A stretch of 64,000 nucleotides of DNA from Acaricomes phytoseiuli DSM 14247 (GCF_000376245.1 NZ_AQXM01000061.1:58857-122856); one strand, 5' to 3'. Shown: positions 51,662 to 61,340, counted from the first letter of the stretch. Notes: a model not told the origin generated them from the letters alone. Numbers and translations: made by a program.

Positions 51662-52193
51662 TCATCGATTCTCTGATTCCGGTCTCTTCCCAGTCTCTAC
51701 TGCGTAGACCACCACTGGAACCCCGTTGGCAAACAGCTCCCGGCCCGGGTGCATACCCAGTTTCTCAGCGACGCGCCGGGGGGGGTGCGTTACGGGTATG
51801 GATATTAGCCGTAAGTCGCTGAAAACCCAGTTGCCAGGCGAAATCCCGGCAAGCACGGGCAGCTTCAGTAGCGAAGCCCCGGCCTTGCTGTTCGCGATGA
51901 ACGTGGTAACCGACTTCAAGGTCACGTCGGCCACCGATGTTCTGCCAGGTGAGCCCGCAATCACCCAGGAATTTGCCGCTGTGCGTTTCGATGATCCAGA
52001 GGCCGAACCCATCCTCGGCATAGCGCTGCCGGTTTCGTTGAATCCAGGCAGCGGCTTGGTCTCTGCTCTTGACCTCCGGGTAATAAGTCATCACCTGCGG
52101 GTCACCCAGAAGCCCCGCCAGCACGTCGAGATCCGCCATGGTCATCTCCCGGAAACGCAGGCGTTCAGTGGGTTCGGGTAGCTTCGATGACAC
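51662..52193 (-). pseudogene. GNAT acetyltransferase gene frameshifted in a C8 tract
   Basis: The frame starting at GTG 52193 encodes a GNAT domain (TERLRFREMTMADLDVLAGLLGDP, VGYHVHREQQGRGFATEAARACRDFA) and breaks after IHTRNAP at a run of eight C on the minus strand (51778-51785 as G on plus). It ends 5 codons later. The frame with one C fewer continues as RRVAEKLGMHPGRELFANGVPVVVYAV, the normal GNAT C-terminal part, to a stop at 51662. One extra C explains the break. A seven-C state would give a full-length protein of about 176 residues. Phase variation by slippage is possible. Confidence 0.78.
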
Positions 52194-52281
52194 TCCTGAA
52201 GCCTAAAACCGCCGATCAGACGAGACCAAAGATCTGTTATTTTCTGTGCTTTTTTGACAGAAACAGATAAAGCCAACTAAA

Positions 52282-52307
52282 GTCACATAAAACCAACTGT
52301 TTGTGAC
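52282..52307. promoter_or_regulatory. Operator-like inverted repeat before the fructose operon
   Basis: GTCACA at 52282-52287 and TGTGAC at 52302-52307 are perfect complements separated by 14 bases, and two AACCAACT/AGCCAACT copies lie in the same region. DeoR-family regulators commonly bind such repeats; binding by the adjacent regulator is inferred. The first possible GTG start overlaps the right arm. Confidence 0.45.
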
Positions 52308-52335
52308 ACTTATCACTGGGGAGAATCGGGGAGTC

Positions 52336-53118
52336 GTGTTCGCACACGAGCGTCAAGAGCGCATCGCTGCCCAGATCTCGGACGTAGGCCGAGCCAGCGT
52401 CCCCGCCCTCGCGGAACTTCTCGACGTCACTCAGGAGACGATCCGCCGAGACCTGGACGCCCTAGTCGCGGCCGGCCTGGTCCGCCGGGTTCACGGTGGC
52501 GCAGTAGACATCAAAGACCCCGTTATCACCGAGGCGAGCCTGACCGAGCGCCAACACCAGCACCAGATGGAGAAGCAGCGCATCGCCCAGGCCGCGTTGC
52601 GCCTCCTGCCCGTCACCGGACCCGCCTCGATCGTGATCGACGCCGGGACCACCACCGAGCTATTCGCAGAAGCTCTCGCGGACCGCCCAGCACCGGTGCA
52701 GAAACTCCTCACGATCACGAACACGATACCCATCGCGCATCGACTCTCCCAGAGCAGCCAGTTCGAACTGGAACTGCTGGGCGGCCGAGTGCGCGGGCTC
52801 ACCAGCGCCGCGGTAGGACCGCAGGTGACCGAACAACTGGAACGGCTCCGCCCGGATATCGCCTTCATCGGTGCTAACGGCCTGCACTCCAGATTCGGCC
52901 TGAGCACACCAGACCCACTCGAGGCCGCGATCAAAACCGCCATGGTCCAGGCGGCCAGGCTCGTCGCGGCCCTCGTCGACGCCAGCAAACTAGGCCAGGA
53001 GACCTTAGTGCAATTCGCCACCCTCGAAGAGATCGACCTGCTCATCACGGATGCGCCTCCGCCGTCCGAGATCGCCGAGGCCCTGAAGGCAGCGGCCGTA
53101 GAGGTCGTGGTCGCATGA
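52336..53118 (+). CDS. fruR: DeoR-family regulator of the fructose operon
   Basis: The 260-residue protein has the DeoR layout: N-terminal HTH (VFAHERQERIAAQISDVGRASVPALAELLDVTQETIRRDLDALVAAGLVRRVHGGAV) and C-terminal phosphosugar-sensing domain (IVIDAGTTTELFAEAL, IAFIGANGLHSRFGLSTPDPLEAAIKTAMVQAARLVAALVDASKLGQETLVQFATLEEIDLLITD). The start GTG 52336 is chosen to match the usual VFAHERQ beginning; GTG 52303 is an alternative. It overlaps fruK by 4 nt. Fructose 1-phosphate is the likely inducer. Confidence 0.88.
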   Translation: MFAHERQERIAAQISDVGRASVPALAELLDVTQETIRRDLDALVAAGLVRRVHGGAVDIKDPVITEASLTERQHQHQMEKQRIAQAALRLLPVTGPASIVIDAGTTTELFAEALADRPAPVQKLLTITNTIPIAHRLSQSSQFELELLGGRVRGLTSAAVGPQVTEQLERLRPDIAFIGANGLHSRFGLSTPDPLEAAIKTAMVQAARLVAALVDASKLGQETLVQFATLEEIDLLITDAPPPSEIAEALKAAAVEVVVA

Positions 53119-54143
53119 TCGTCACACTCACCCCGAACCCGAGCCTGGACCGGACCATCGAGCTGGGCGGCCCGCTGGAGCGCGGAGCCGTTCAGCGCGC
53201 TTGCGGCGTGGACCGCCAGCCCGGCGGGAAGGGCGTCAACATCGCTCGTGCAGTGACTGCCGCCCAGACTCCTTGCCTAGCGCTGTTGCCCGGAGCCACA
53301 GAGGATCCGGTACTGACCGCGCTCAGCGCAGAGGGCATCGCCTACGTCAACCTGCCATTAGCAGAGCCACTGCGCTCGAATATCACGGTCACCGAACCCG
53401 ATGGCACCACGACCAAAATCAACGAACCGGGGCCGGCGCTCTCAGCCGACCAACAGCGGCAGCTGATCCAGCTGTGCATCGACCATGCAAAGAATCAGCG
53501 CTGGCTGGTGCTCGCAGGCTCTTTGCCGCAAGGAGTCGCGGAGGACTTCTATGCGCAGATCATCCGGGCCGTCCGCACAAACTTGGGCGCAAGCGCGCCC
53601 TTGATCGCCGTCGATTCTTCCGGGGCACCCCTGCGCGAAGCACTCGAAGCAGCCCCGGATCTCATCAAACCCAATGCCGAAGAACTCGCCGAGCTCTGCC
53701 AGGACCTTGGTCTTTCGACGTTGGCGGAGCTCCCTTCTGCTGAGCAGCTGGAGACGCAGCCCGGGCTCGTGGCGGATCTGGCCGGGCGCCTGATCGGCCG
53801 GATGGGTGAAGGCCCGCAGACGATGACGGTCCTGGCCACGCTGGGTGCGCACGGTGCCATCTTCGCCGAGAAACAAGACGCTTGGTACGCCCGAGGGCCC
53901 AAGATCATCGCCCGCAGCACCGTGGGCGCTGGCGACTCGGCGCTCTCCGGATACTTGCTCGCTCAGCTTTCCGGGCTACCGGCCCAGGATCGGCTCCGGC
54001 AGGCTGTGGCCCACGGTTCCGCGGCTACCGCGCTCCCCGGATCCACGATGCCCAAACCAGAACACATCGATGCCTCCGGTGTCGATTCTCAGCCGATCTC
54101 CGGATCAGGAGATCATCCGCTCGTACAAGGAACGAAGTCATGA
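53115..54143 (+). CDS. fruK: 1-phosphofructokinase
   Basis: FruK phosphorylates fructose 1-phosphate to fructose 1,6-bisphosphate. The 342-residue PfkB-family protein starts MIVTLTPNPSLDRTIELGGPLERG, and has the substrate loop RQPGGKGVNIARAV and the anion-hole motif VGAGDSALSGYLLAQL with the catalytic Asp. It lies between the regulator and the PTS permease, overlapping both by 4 nt. The C-terminal 25 residues are longer than in the E. coli protein. Confidence 0.93.
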   Translation: MIVTLTPNPSLDRTIELGGPLERGAVQRACGVDRQPGGKGVNIARAVTAAQTPCLALLPGATEDPVLTALSAEGIAYVNLPLAEPLRSNITVTEPDGTTTKINEPGPALSADQQRQLIQLCIDHAKNQRWLVLAGSLPQGVAEDFYAQIIRAVRTNLGASAPLIAVDSSGAPLREALEAAPDLIKPNAEELAELCQDLGLSTLAELPSAEQLETQPGLVADLAGRLIGRMGEGPQTMTVLATLGAHGAIFAEKQDAWYARGPKIIARSTVGAGDSALSGYLLAQLSGLPAQDRLRQAVAHGSAATALPGSTMPKPEHIDASGVDSQPISGSGDHPLVQGTKS

Positions 54144-56233
54144 ACCAGCTCATCACCAACGGCCTCATCAGCCTCGATCAGCCTCTCGGCGGCGATGCCG
54201 AAGCCGTTATCCGCGCTCTGGCCGACCGTATCGCCGACCAGGGCAGGGCCCAGGATGCGGACGCTCTTTTCGCGGACGCTTGGGCGCGGGAGCAGAAAAC
54301 CGCAACCGGAGTTCCGGGCGGAATCGCTATCCCGCACTGCCGTTCCGAGTCCGTAACCGCCCCGACACTCGGCTTCGCCCGGCTGCCGCAGGGCGGGGCG
54401 GTGGATTTTGGCGCCAAAGACGGCCCGGCGGATCTGATCTTCTTCATCGCCGCACCCACCGGGGCGGACCAGACTCACCTGAAACTGCTCTCCGCCCTGG
54501 CGCGGGCGCTCGTCCGCAAGGACTTCACCGCCAAGCTGAGGGCCGCGCAGCGTCCCGAAGAAATCGTGGCCCTCGTCGAAGAGGCGATATCACCCACTGC
54601 GGAAAACGGTCAGTCTACAGCCACCCCCACTGCTCCTCAGACCCCAGAGACTCCGACTGAGACCGCTCAGGGCGGCGGCGCGGGCCGCCTGGTAGCTGTC
54701 ACCGCCTGCCCCACCGGGATCGCACACACCTATATGGCCGCGGATTCCCTGGCCGCAGCCGCCCAAGAAGCGGGAGTCGAACTGCACGTGGAAACCCAGG
54801 GCTCCTCCGGCACCAAGGCGCTGGATCCGGCAGTGATCGCTGCGGCCGATGCCGTAATCTTCGCGGTGGATGTCGACGTTCGGGATAAAGCCCGGTTCGC
54901 CGGCAAACCCGTGGTGAGCGGCCCGGTGAAGCGCGGTATCGACGAGCCGGCGGAGATGATCCGCCTGGCCCTGCAGGCAGCGAAGGATCCGCAGGCCACC
55001 CGGGTCACCACTGACTCCGGGGCCAGCTCTTCGGATGGTGCCGCCGCAGCCGGGCAGCAGGAGCACTTGGGGCAGAAGCTCAAGCGAGTGCTGTTGACCG
55101 GTGTGAGCTATATGATCCCCTTCGTCGCCGCGGGCGGTCTGCTCATCGCGCTGGGCTTCCTGCTGGGAAGCGCCAACATCACCTCCGTTGCCGACGACGT
55201 CGTGCTCCAGAACAACCTGTGGAACCTGCCGGAGGCACTGCCGGACACCATGGGCCCGCTCGCAACCTACCTCGGGGCCGTGTTCTTCAAGATCGGCGCA
55301 CTCTCGATGGGCTTCCTGGTCCCCGCGCTCGCCGGGTACATCGCCTACGGCATCGCGGACCGGCCGGGTATCGCCCCCGGCTTCACCGCGGGTGCCGTCG
55401 CCGCGTTCATGGGCGCCGGATTCCTGGGCGGCCTGGCCGGTGGTCTGCTGGCCGGTGTGGTCGCCTGGTGGCTCGGTAACTTCAATCTGCCGCGCTGGCT
55501 GCGCGGGCTCATGCCCGTCGTGATTATCCCGCTGGTGGCTTCCATCGCCGCGTCCGGGCTGATGTTCCTGGTGCTCGGCGGCCCGATCGCCGCGCTGACC
55601 ACTGGGCTCAACGACTGGCTCTCCGGAATGACCGGCACCTCCGCGATCCTACTGGGCGTGATTCTGGGTCTCATGATGTGCTTCGATCTGGGCGGCCCGG
55701 TCAACAAGGTGGCTTATTCCTTCGCGGTGGCCGGCCTGGGTGCCGGGGCAGCTGCCGGCCAAGGCCCGGCACTGATCATGGCCACGGTGATGGCCGCCGG
55801 TATGGTGCCGCCGCTGGGCATGGCCCTGGCGACCTTCATCGATCGCAAGCGCTTCTCCGTGGCAGAGCGGGAGAACGGCAAGACCGCTGTGCTCCTGGGC
55901 TTCTCCTTCATCTCCGAAGGCGCCATCCCCTTCGCTGCGGCGGATCCACTGCGCGTGATTCCGGCCTCGATGGCCGGCGGCGCGGTGACTGGTGCCCTGA
56001 CCATGGCCTGGGGCGTGACGTCACAGGCCCCGCACGGCGGTATTTTCGTGGGCTTCGCTATCGATCCGTTCCTGCTGTTCCTGCTGGCCGTACTCATCGG
56101 CACCGTGGTGACCGCGCTGCTCGTGCTCGCCCTCAAGCGCTGGACGGTGCGGCAGGCGCCGGCTGAGGCATCAGCTGACGCCCTCGCTGCCGAGAACAAC
56201 CCTGCGGCTGCTGCCACAGCAGCAGCACGCTGA
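54140..56233 (+). CDS. fruA: PTS fructose permease, IIA-IIB-IIC fusion
   Basis: The 697-residue permease takes up fructose and phosphorylates it at C1. IIA domain: residues 1-150 with phospho-His66 in GIAIPHCRSE. A Thr/Pro linker (151-180) is followed by the IIB domain, with phospho-Cys190 in TACPTGIAHTYMAAD. The membrane IIC domain runs from about 310 (KRVLLTGVSYMIPFVAAGGLLIALGFLLG) to 680, with FISEGAIPFAAADPLRVIP as its sugar-binding stretch. The real start is ATG 54140, not the frame's earlier opening. It is followed by ptsI. Confidence 0.95.
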   Translation: MNQLITNGLISLDQPLGGDAEAVIRALADRIADQGRAQDADALFADAWAREQKTATGVPGGIAIPHCRSESVTAPTLGFARLPQGGAVDFGAKDGPADLIFFIAAPTGADQTHLKLLSALARALVRKDFTAKLRAAQRPEEIVALVEEAISPTAENGQSTATPTAPQTPETPTETAQGGGAGRLVAVTACPTGIAHTYMAADSLAAAAQEAGVELHVETQGSSGTKALDPAVIAAADAVIFAVDVDVRDKARFAGKPVVSGPVKRGIDEPAEMIRLALQAAKDPQATRVTTDSGASSSDGAAAAGQQEHLGQKLKRVLLTGVSYMIPFVAAGGLLIALGFLLGSANITSVADDVVLQNNLWNLPEALPDTMGPLATYLGAVFFKIGALSMGFLVPALAGYIAYGIADRPGIAPGFTAGAVAAFMGAGFLGGLAGGLLAGVVAWWLGNFNLPRWLRGLMPVVIIPLVASIAASGLMFLVLGGPIAALTTGLNDWLSGMTGTSAILLGVILGLMMCFDLGGPVNKVAYSFAVAGLGAGAAAGQGPALIMATVMAAGMVPPLGMALATFIDRKRFSVAERENGKTAVLLGFSFISEGAIPFAAADPLRVIPASMAGGAVTGALTMAWGVTSQAPHGGIFVGFAIDPFLLFLLAVLIGTVVTALLVLALKRWTVRQAPAEASADALAAENNPAAAATAAAR

Positions 56234-56251
56234 GACGCTGAAGAGGTAGTC

Positions 56252-58021
56252 ATGATCAGTTTCAAAGGTGTCGGAGTCGCCCCCGGGCGGGTGCTCGGCC
56301 CTGCGATGACCATGCCCGCTGCCCTCGAGGCACCGGCCGCAGGTATGCCGCTGGCCGAAGGGCAGCTGCCGGAGGCCGCGATCTCCCAGCTCCAGGAAGC
56401 CGCGGAGGCAGTACGGGATGAGCTCAAGCAGCGCGCCGAAGCCGCCTCGGGCGAGGCCCGGGCGGTGCTGGAGGCGACGGCTCTCATGGCCACCGACTCC
56501 ATGCTGCTCAAATCTGCCCGGCAGAAGATCACGAGCGGCTTGCATCCGGAGCGCGCGCTCTGGGAGGCCGCTGAGGAAGTCTCCGCGATGCTGCAGAGAC
56601 TGGGCGGATATATGGCTGAGCGCAGCCGGGATGTTCAGGATGTCCGATCCCGCGTGATCGCCCGGCTCCGCGGCGTCCCGGCCCCCGGCATCCCGGACAG
56701 CCTGGAACCCTTCGTGCTCATCGCAGCTGATCTGGCACCCGCCGATACCGCGACCCTGGACCCTGCCAAGGTGCTCGCCCTGGTCACGGCAGAAGGCGGC
56801 CCGCAGTCACATACCGCGATCATCGCCCGGGCTCTGGGCCTGCCGGCCGTTGTCGCGGCTCGTAATGATGCTTCCGCCGGGCCCCCGGTCACCGAGATCG
56901 AAGACGGCAGCAGCGTGTATGTCGATGGCACCGCCGGAGAGCTGCGGACCAACCCTGGACCCCGCGAAGAAGAGCTCTCGGCAGTCTGGGCGGAGCAGGC
57001 CTCGCAGCTGCAAAACTTCGATGGCACGGGCCGCTTCGCGGACGGCCGTGAGGTTCCGCTGCTGGCCAATGTGGGTAATGCCGCCGAAGCGGTTGCCGCG
57101 GCTGAGGCAAGTGCTCAGGGAATCGGCCTGTTCCGCACCGAATTCCTTTTCCTGGACCGAGACAGCGAGCCCGGCGCAGCCGAGCAGATCGCGGCATATC
57201 GCAGCGTTTTCGAAGCCTTCCCGGGGAAGAAAGTCGTCGTGCGGACCCTGGACGCCGGGGCCGATAAGCCGCTGCCGTTCCTGAGTGACGCTGAAGAGCC
57301 CAACCCGGCGCTCGGAGTCCGCGGGTACCGCACCGAGCTGACTTCAACCGGCGTACTCCCCCGGCAGCTCGAGGCAATCGCTCAAGCCGCGGCAGGGAGC
57401 GATGCGGAGGTCTGGGTGATGGCCCCCATGATCTCCACCCCTGTTGAGGCAGCCGAGTTCTCGGAACTGTGCCGCCGTGCAGGCCTGGGCGATTCCGTCC
57501 TAGTAAACCAACAGAATGCTGTACCCAAGACGAGAGTCGGCGTGATGATCGAAGTCCCCGCAGCGGCTCTCAGAGCCGAGCAGGTTCTAGATCGGGTTGA
57601 TTTCGCCAGCCTGGGCACTAATGACCTCACTCAGTACGCGCTCGCCGCAGACCGGCAGCTGGCACCCCTGGCCCATTTCAATGACTCCTGGCAGCCGGCT
57701 GTTCTGGCACTCGTCAAGATGACCGTCGCCGGAGCAAAAGCCGCCGCAGAAACCACGGGAGGCCAGGACGGCGCGAAGCCGGTAGGCGTCTGCGGAGAGG
57801 CCGCAGCGGATCCGGCCCTTGCCGTAGTGCTGGCCGGTCTTGGCGTCACGACCCTGTCGATGACCGCGCGGGCCATCCCAGCGGTCGCTGCCGTTCTGCG
57901 CAGCATAGATTCGCGGACGGCTCAGGAGCTCGCCGAGGCTGCTCTGGCCGCACCGTCGGCGGAGGCCGCAAGGGAGACCGTGCGGGCTGCACTGCCCGTG
58001 CTGGAAAGCCTCGGCCTGTAA
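56252..58021 (+). CDS. ptsI: PTS enzyme I (PEP-protein phosphotransferase)
   Basis: Enzyme I passes phosphate from PEP to HPr. The 589-residue protein has the phospho-His187 in GGPQSHTAIIARALGLPAVV. The PEP-binding barrel has GLFRTEFLFLDRDSEPGAAEQ and the catalytic Cys/Lys region VVRTLDAGADKPLPFL. MIEVPAAALRAEQVLDRVDFASLGTNDLTQYALAADRQ is the PEP-utilizer signature. It is close behind fruA (18 bases), so the general PTS protein is co-expressed with fructose uptake. Confidence 0.95.
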   Translation: MISFKGVGVAPGRVLGPAMTMPAALEAPAAGMPLAEGQLPEAAISQLQEAAEAVRDELKQRAEAASGEARAVLEATALMATDSMLLKSARQKITSGLHPERALWEAAEEVSAMLQRLGGYMAERSRDVQDVRSRVIARLRGVPAPGIPDSLEPFVLIAADLAPADTATLDPAKVLALVTAEGGPQSHTAIIARALGLPAVVAARNDASAGPPVTEIEDGSSVYVDGTAGELRTNPGPREEELSAVWAEQASQLQNFDGTGRFADGREVPLLANVGNAAEAVAAAEASAQGIGLFRTEFLFLDRDSEPGAAEQIAAYRSVFEAFPGKKVVVRTLDAGADKPLPFLSDAEEPNPALGVRGYRTELTSTGVLPRQLEAIAQAAAGSDAEVWVMAPMISTPVEAAEFSELCRRAGLGDSVLVNQQNAVPKTRVGVMIEVPAAALRAEQVLDRVDFASLGTNDLTQYALAADRQLAPLAHFNDSWQPAVLALVKMTVAGAKAAAETTGGQDGAKPVGVCGEAAADPALAVVLAGLGVTTLSMTARAIPAVAAVLRSIDSRTAQELAEAALAAPSAEAARETVRAALPVLESLGL

Positions 58022-58060
58022 AATTTAGTGCAGTAAATAAACACCCAGCTAAGGAGCATG

Positions 58061-58336
58061 ATGGCCGAGCGCACCGCTACCATTGCCAGCACTGTCGGGC
58101 TGCACGCCCGCCCAGCAGCGATTTTCGCGGAGGCTGCCGCCGAGCAGCCGGTGGAAGTCACCATCGCGGCAGAAGGAACACCCGCGGAGGAGGCGATGGA
58201 CGCTTCCTCCATCCTGTCGCTGATGGGCCTCGGTGCCGGTCACGGTGACCGTGTGGTCTTACGCGCCGAGGGAGCCGGTGCTGAAGAGGCCCTGGACGCC
58301 CTGGTGAAGATCCTGGAAACCAACCACGACGCATGA
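58061..58336 (+). CDS. ptsH: Phosphocarrier protein HPr
   Basis: The 91-residue HPr has the active-site His15 in VGLHARPAA. The region around residue 46 (DASSILSLMGLGAGHGD) replaces the usual Ser46-Ile47-Met48 with ASSILSLMG, so a regulatory phospho-Ser is uncertain. The ATG at 58061 is preferred over the adjacent upstream ATG 58058. AAGGAG lies just upstream. It ends the fructose PTS operon. Confidence 0.93.
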   Translation: MAERTATIASTVGLHARPAAIFAEAAAEQPVEVTIAAEGTPAEEAMDASSILSLMGLGAGHGDRVVLRAEGAGAEEALDALVKILETNHDA

Positions 58337-58386
58337 TCGCACTGCGGTAACCGCCTTCCGGTGCTCTGATCGCATAACCTCGTACT

Positions 58387-59433
58387 ATGCTTTCCCCGTT
58401 CACTTTCTTCCTCGTCTTCGCTCTGGTCATGTGGGCGGCGTTCTTCTGGGGCGTGTTCCGGGAGCGGCGTCAGCTGCGCAACGGGGTGTATCTCTCGCTG
58501 GCTCTGGCCAACAGCTACATGGCCTTATTGCTGTTGCCCGGATTGCCGACTCAGCTGGGACTCCTTCTGGCTTTCGGGGGCTTCGCGCTCGTCGTCCTGC
58601 TGATCGCCTTCACCTGCGTCTTCCTGATCATCAACGGAGTCGTGATGCTCAGGCGGGAAGGGCGCAGCCTGGGGAATATGCTCTCCCTCTTCGCGGGGCT
58701 CGGCATGCTCATCCTGGGTTTCGCGGGGATCTATGCCATGAGCAGCGGACTCGTAGTGCTGATCGTGAGCGCCTTGACGGCCCTGCTGCTCACCGGATAC
58801 CTCGGCTATCTGCTGGTCACCTTCCTCTTATACGCTTTCGTCTACGGTCGGATGCAGCCTAGGGGCAACCCAGATCACGTCATCATTCTGGGCTCTGGGC
58901 TAATCGGCGGCCGGGTTCCGCCATTGCTCGCCAGCCGGTTGGACAAGGGGGCCTCGATCTACTGGGACGCCCGGGCCGCTAAAGTACCCGCCAAGATCGT
59001 CGTCTCCGGCGGGCAGGGCGCCGATGAAGATCGCAGCGAAGCCTCTGCGATGGCCGAATATCTAGCAGGAAAAGGCGTTCCCCGGGAGCACATCCTCATC
59101 GAGGATCAGGCCGCGACCACCGAGGAGAACCTTCGTTTCTCCCAGGAGCTGATCAATAACGATGGCGGGAGCTCCGAGGCCGTTATCGTGACGAATAATT
59201 TCCATGTTTTTCGTGCCGCATTGCTGGCGCGCCGGGCAGGCCTGCCGGCTCAGGCGGTCGGCTCCCCGACAGCAGGGTATTTCCTGCCCAGTGCGGCACT
59301 GCGCGAATTCATCGCCCTGCTCATGATGTACCGCTGGCTGCATCTGGCGGTCATCCTCTTCATCACGCTCAGCATAGGTGCGCTGCTGCTGATATCCATG
59401 ATCAATTACCAGGCTGTGCTGATTGTTGAATAG
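58387..59433 (+). CDS. YdcF/ElyC-like DUF218 membrane protein
   Basis: The 348-residue protein has several N-terminal helices (FLVFALVMWAAFFWGVF, VVLLIAFTCVFLIINGVVML, LLTGYLGYLLVTFLLYAFV). It then carries a DUF218 domain: HVIILGSGLIGGRVPPLLASRLDKGASIYWDARAAKVPAKIVVSGGQGADEDRSEASAMAEYLAGKGVPREHILIEDQAATTEENLRFSQELI. The GSG and GGQGADE motifs are the DUF218 core. Two further helices end the protein. Related proteins act in envelope maintenance or vancomycin tolerance. The specific role here is unknown. Confidence 0.85.
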   Translation: MLSPFTFFLVFALVMWAAFFWGVFRERRQLRNGVYLSLALANSYMALLLLPGLPTQLGLLLAFGGFALVVLLIAFTCVFLIINGVVMLRREGRSLGNMLSLFAGLGMLILGFAGIYAMSSGLVVLIVSALTALLLTGYLGYLLVTFLLYAFVYGRMQPRGNPDHVIILGSGLIGGRVPPLLASRLDKGASIYWDARAAKVPAKIVVSGGQGADEDRSEASAMAEYLAGKGVPREHILIEDQAATTEENLRFSQELINNDGGSSEAVIVTNNFHVFRAALLARRAGLPAQAVGSPTAGYFLPSAALREFIALLMMYRWLHLAVILFITLSIGALLLISMINYQAVLIVE

Positions 59434-59691
59434 ACCACCGAGCACAGATGAACCTCTGAATTTTTATTCGATGGAAAGAATATAACAATAACATAACGTT
59501 CTCGATGCCGCTCGATCACTGGAATCCGCAACAAAAAAGCTTGCCTCAAGCAATAGAATGACCTTTATGATCAGCCAGCAAAACCGCAGGCTAAACTCCA
59601 AAACTCTGCCAGACACGCATAAGGCAGAGCGGGTCATCCGACCGCCGCAAGCGGTCTTGCCGCTGAACGCTACAGAAAAGGCCCCAGCGCT
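59434..59691. other. Intergenic region before the ProP-like transporter
   Basis: This 258-bp, A/T-rich region must hold the transporter promoter. It contains AATAACATAACG and an AAAAAAGCTTGCC run. No RNA gene or clear operator is seen. Confidence 0.3.
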
Positions 59692-61281
59692 ATGAACCAG
59701 AGCGCCGTCGACCAGGACCAGGCACTGAACGCCAGTCCGCGCAATAGACCCGCGGGAAGAAGCACCGCGAAGCCTGCCCGCTCGCCGAGACTGAAGAAAC
59801 GGCGCCTGCAGGTCGACGACATCAATGTGGTGGATCAGCCGATGCTTAAACGTGCTCTCGGCGGAACCATCGTGGGCAACACCATGGAATGGTACGACGT
59901 CGGCGTCTTCGGCTATCTGATCACCACGATGGGCCCGGTATTCCTGCCGCAAGCGGATCCCACGACCCAAAACCTCTTCCTGCTCGGCACCTTCGCAGCG
60001 ACATTCATCGCCCGGCCGCTGGGCGGCATCGTTTTCGGCTGGCTGGGCGATAAGGTCGGGCGGCAGCAAGTGCTGGCGGCGACCCTCATACTCATGGCGA
60101 CGGCCACCTTCCTGGTCGGCGTGCTCCCCGGTTATGCGCAGATCGGCATCTGGGCAAGCGTGCTGCTGGTGGTGCTCAAGCTCATCCAAGGGTTCTCAAC
60201 GGGCGGCGAATACGCCGGGGCGACGACCTTCGTGAGCGAGTACGCCTCGGATAAGAGGCGCGGATTCTTCGCTAGCTTCCTGGATATGGGTAGCTACCTA
60301 GGCTTCGCGATCGGGGCCATCCTGGTCTCCGTGCTGCAGCTCAGCCTGGGCCAGGCCGTGATGGAGGACTGGGGCTGGCGCATCCCCTTCCTCATCGCCG
60401 GGCCGTTGGGCGCAGTGGCGATCTACTTCCGGTTGCGAATCGAAGAATCCCCGCAGTTCCAGGCCACCCTGGACGCTCAGGAACAGCAGAGCAAATCGAT
60501 TCAGCAGCAAGACGAGGTCGCAGCCAAAGGCCCGTTGGGGATCATTCGCGTGTACTGGCGGCAGGTGATCGTGGCGATCATCCTGGTCGCCGCCGCGAAC
60601 ACCGCCGGCTACGCCCTGACCTCGTATATGCCCACGTACCTAACGGATTCCAAGGGCTACGATCCGGTCCACGGCACCTTGCTGACCATACCTGTACTCG
60701 TCATCATGGCCCTGTGCATCCCGCTGACCGGCAGGCTCTCCGATCGCATCGGACGCCGGCCCGTGCTCTGGGTCGGCGCGCTCAGCACCATCGTGCTGGC
60801 GATTCCGGCTTTCGCCCTGATCGGCATCGGAGCCATCTGGTCCACGCTGCTCGGGCTCGCCCTGGTGGCCTTCCCGGTGACTTTCTACGTCGCTAATCTC
60901 GCCTCATCGCTGCCCGCTCTCTTCCCCACCCCGAGCCGCTACGGCGGCATGGGTATCGCCTACAACTTCGCGGTCGCGATCTTCGGCGGAACAACCCCGT
61001 TCATCGTTGAGAGCCTCATCACTATCACGGGAAACGACATGATGCCGGCCTACTACCTCATGTTCACCTCCACCCTGGGCGCCATCACCATCTACTTTCT
61101 TCGGGAATCCGCGCAACGCCCGCTGCCCGGGTCCATGCCGAGTGTGGACACCGAAGCCGAAGCACGGGAGCTGGTACGCAACCAGGAGGACAACCCTCAC
61201 CTGGACGTGAACGAGATGCCCTTCGATGCCAGCTACGAACCAGCAGAAACCCCTGAAAGCACTACAGCCTCAACTGCTTGA
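59692..61281 (+). CDS. ProP-like MFS metabolite:H+ symporter
   Basis: The 529-residue protein belongs to the MHS family of MFS transporters (proline/betaine ProP type). Landmarks are VGNTMEWYDVGVFGYLITTMGPVFLPQAD (first helix pair), RPLGGIVFGWLGDKVGRQQVLAATL (motif A), and ALTSYMPTYLTDSKGYDPV. A basic 60-residue N-terminal extension (RSTAKPARSPRLKKRRLQVDD) and an acidic tail of about 60 residues are unusual and may be cytoplasmic. Substrate is unknown: osmolyte, shikimate-type and dicarboxylate are all possible within the family. Confidence 0.85.
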   Translation: MNQSAVDQDQALNASPRNRPAGRSTAKPARSPRLKKRRLQVDDINVVDQPMLKRALGGTIVGNTMEWYDVGVFGYLITTMGPVFLPQADPTTQNLFLLGTFAATFIARPLGGIVFGWLGDKVGRQQVLAATLILMATATFLVGVLPGYAQIGIWASVLLVVLKLIQGFSTGGEYAGATTFVSEYASDKRRGFFASFLDMGSYLGFAIGAILVSVLQLSLGQAVMEDWGWRIPFLIAGPLGAVAIYFRLRIEESPQFQATLDAQEQQSKSIQQQDEVAAKGPLGIIRVYWRQVIVAIILVAAANTAGYALTSYMPTYLTDSKGYDPVHGTLLTIPVLVIMALCIPLTGRLSDRIGRRPVLWVGALSTIVLAIPAFALIGIGAIWSTLLGLALVAFPVTFYVANLASSLPALFPTPSRYGGMGIAYNFAVAIFGGTTPFIVESLITITGNDMMPAYYLMFTSTLGAITIYFLRESAQRPLPGSMPSVDTEAEARELVRNQEDNPHLDVNEMPFDASYEPAETPESTTASTA

Positions 61282-61340
61282 CACTGATAGCGCCCGAGCC
61301 AAGACAGCGCCGACGGCGGCCCACGCGCTAGGATCAGACT

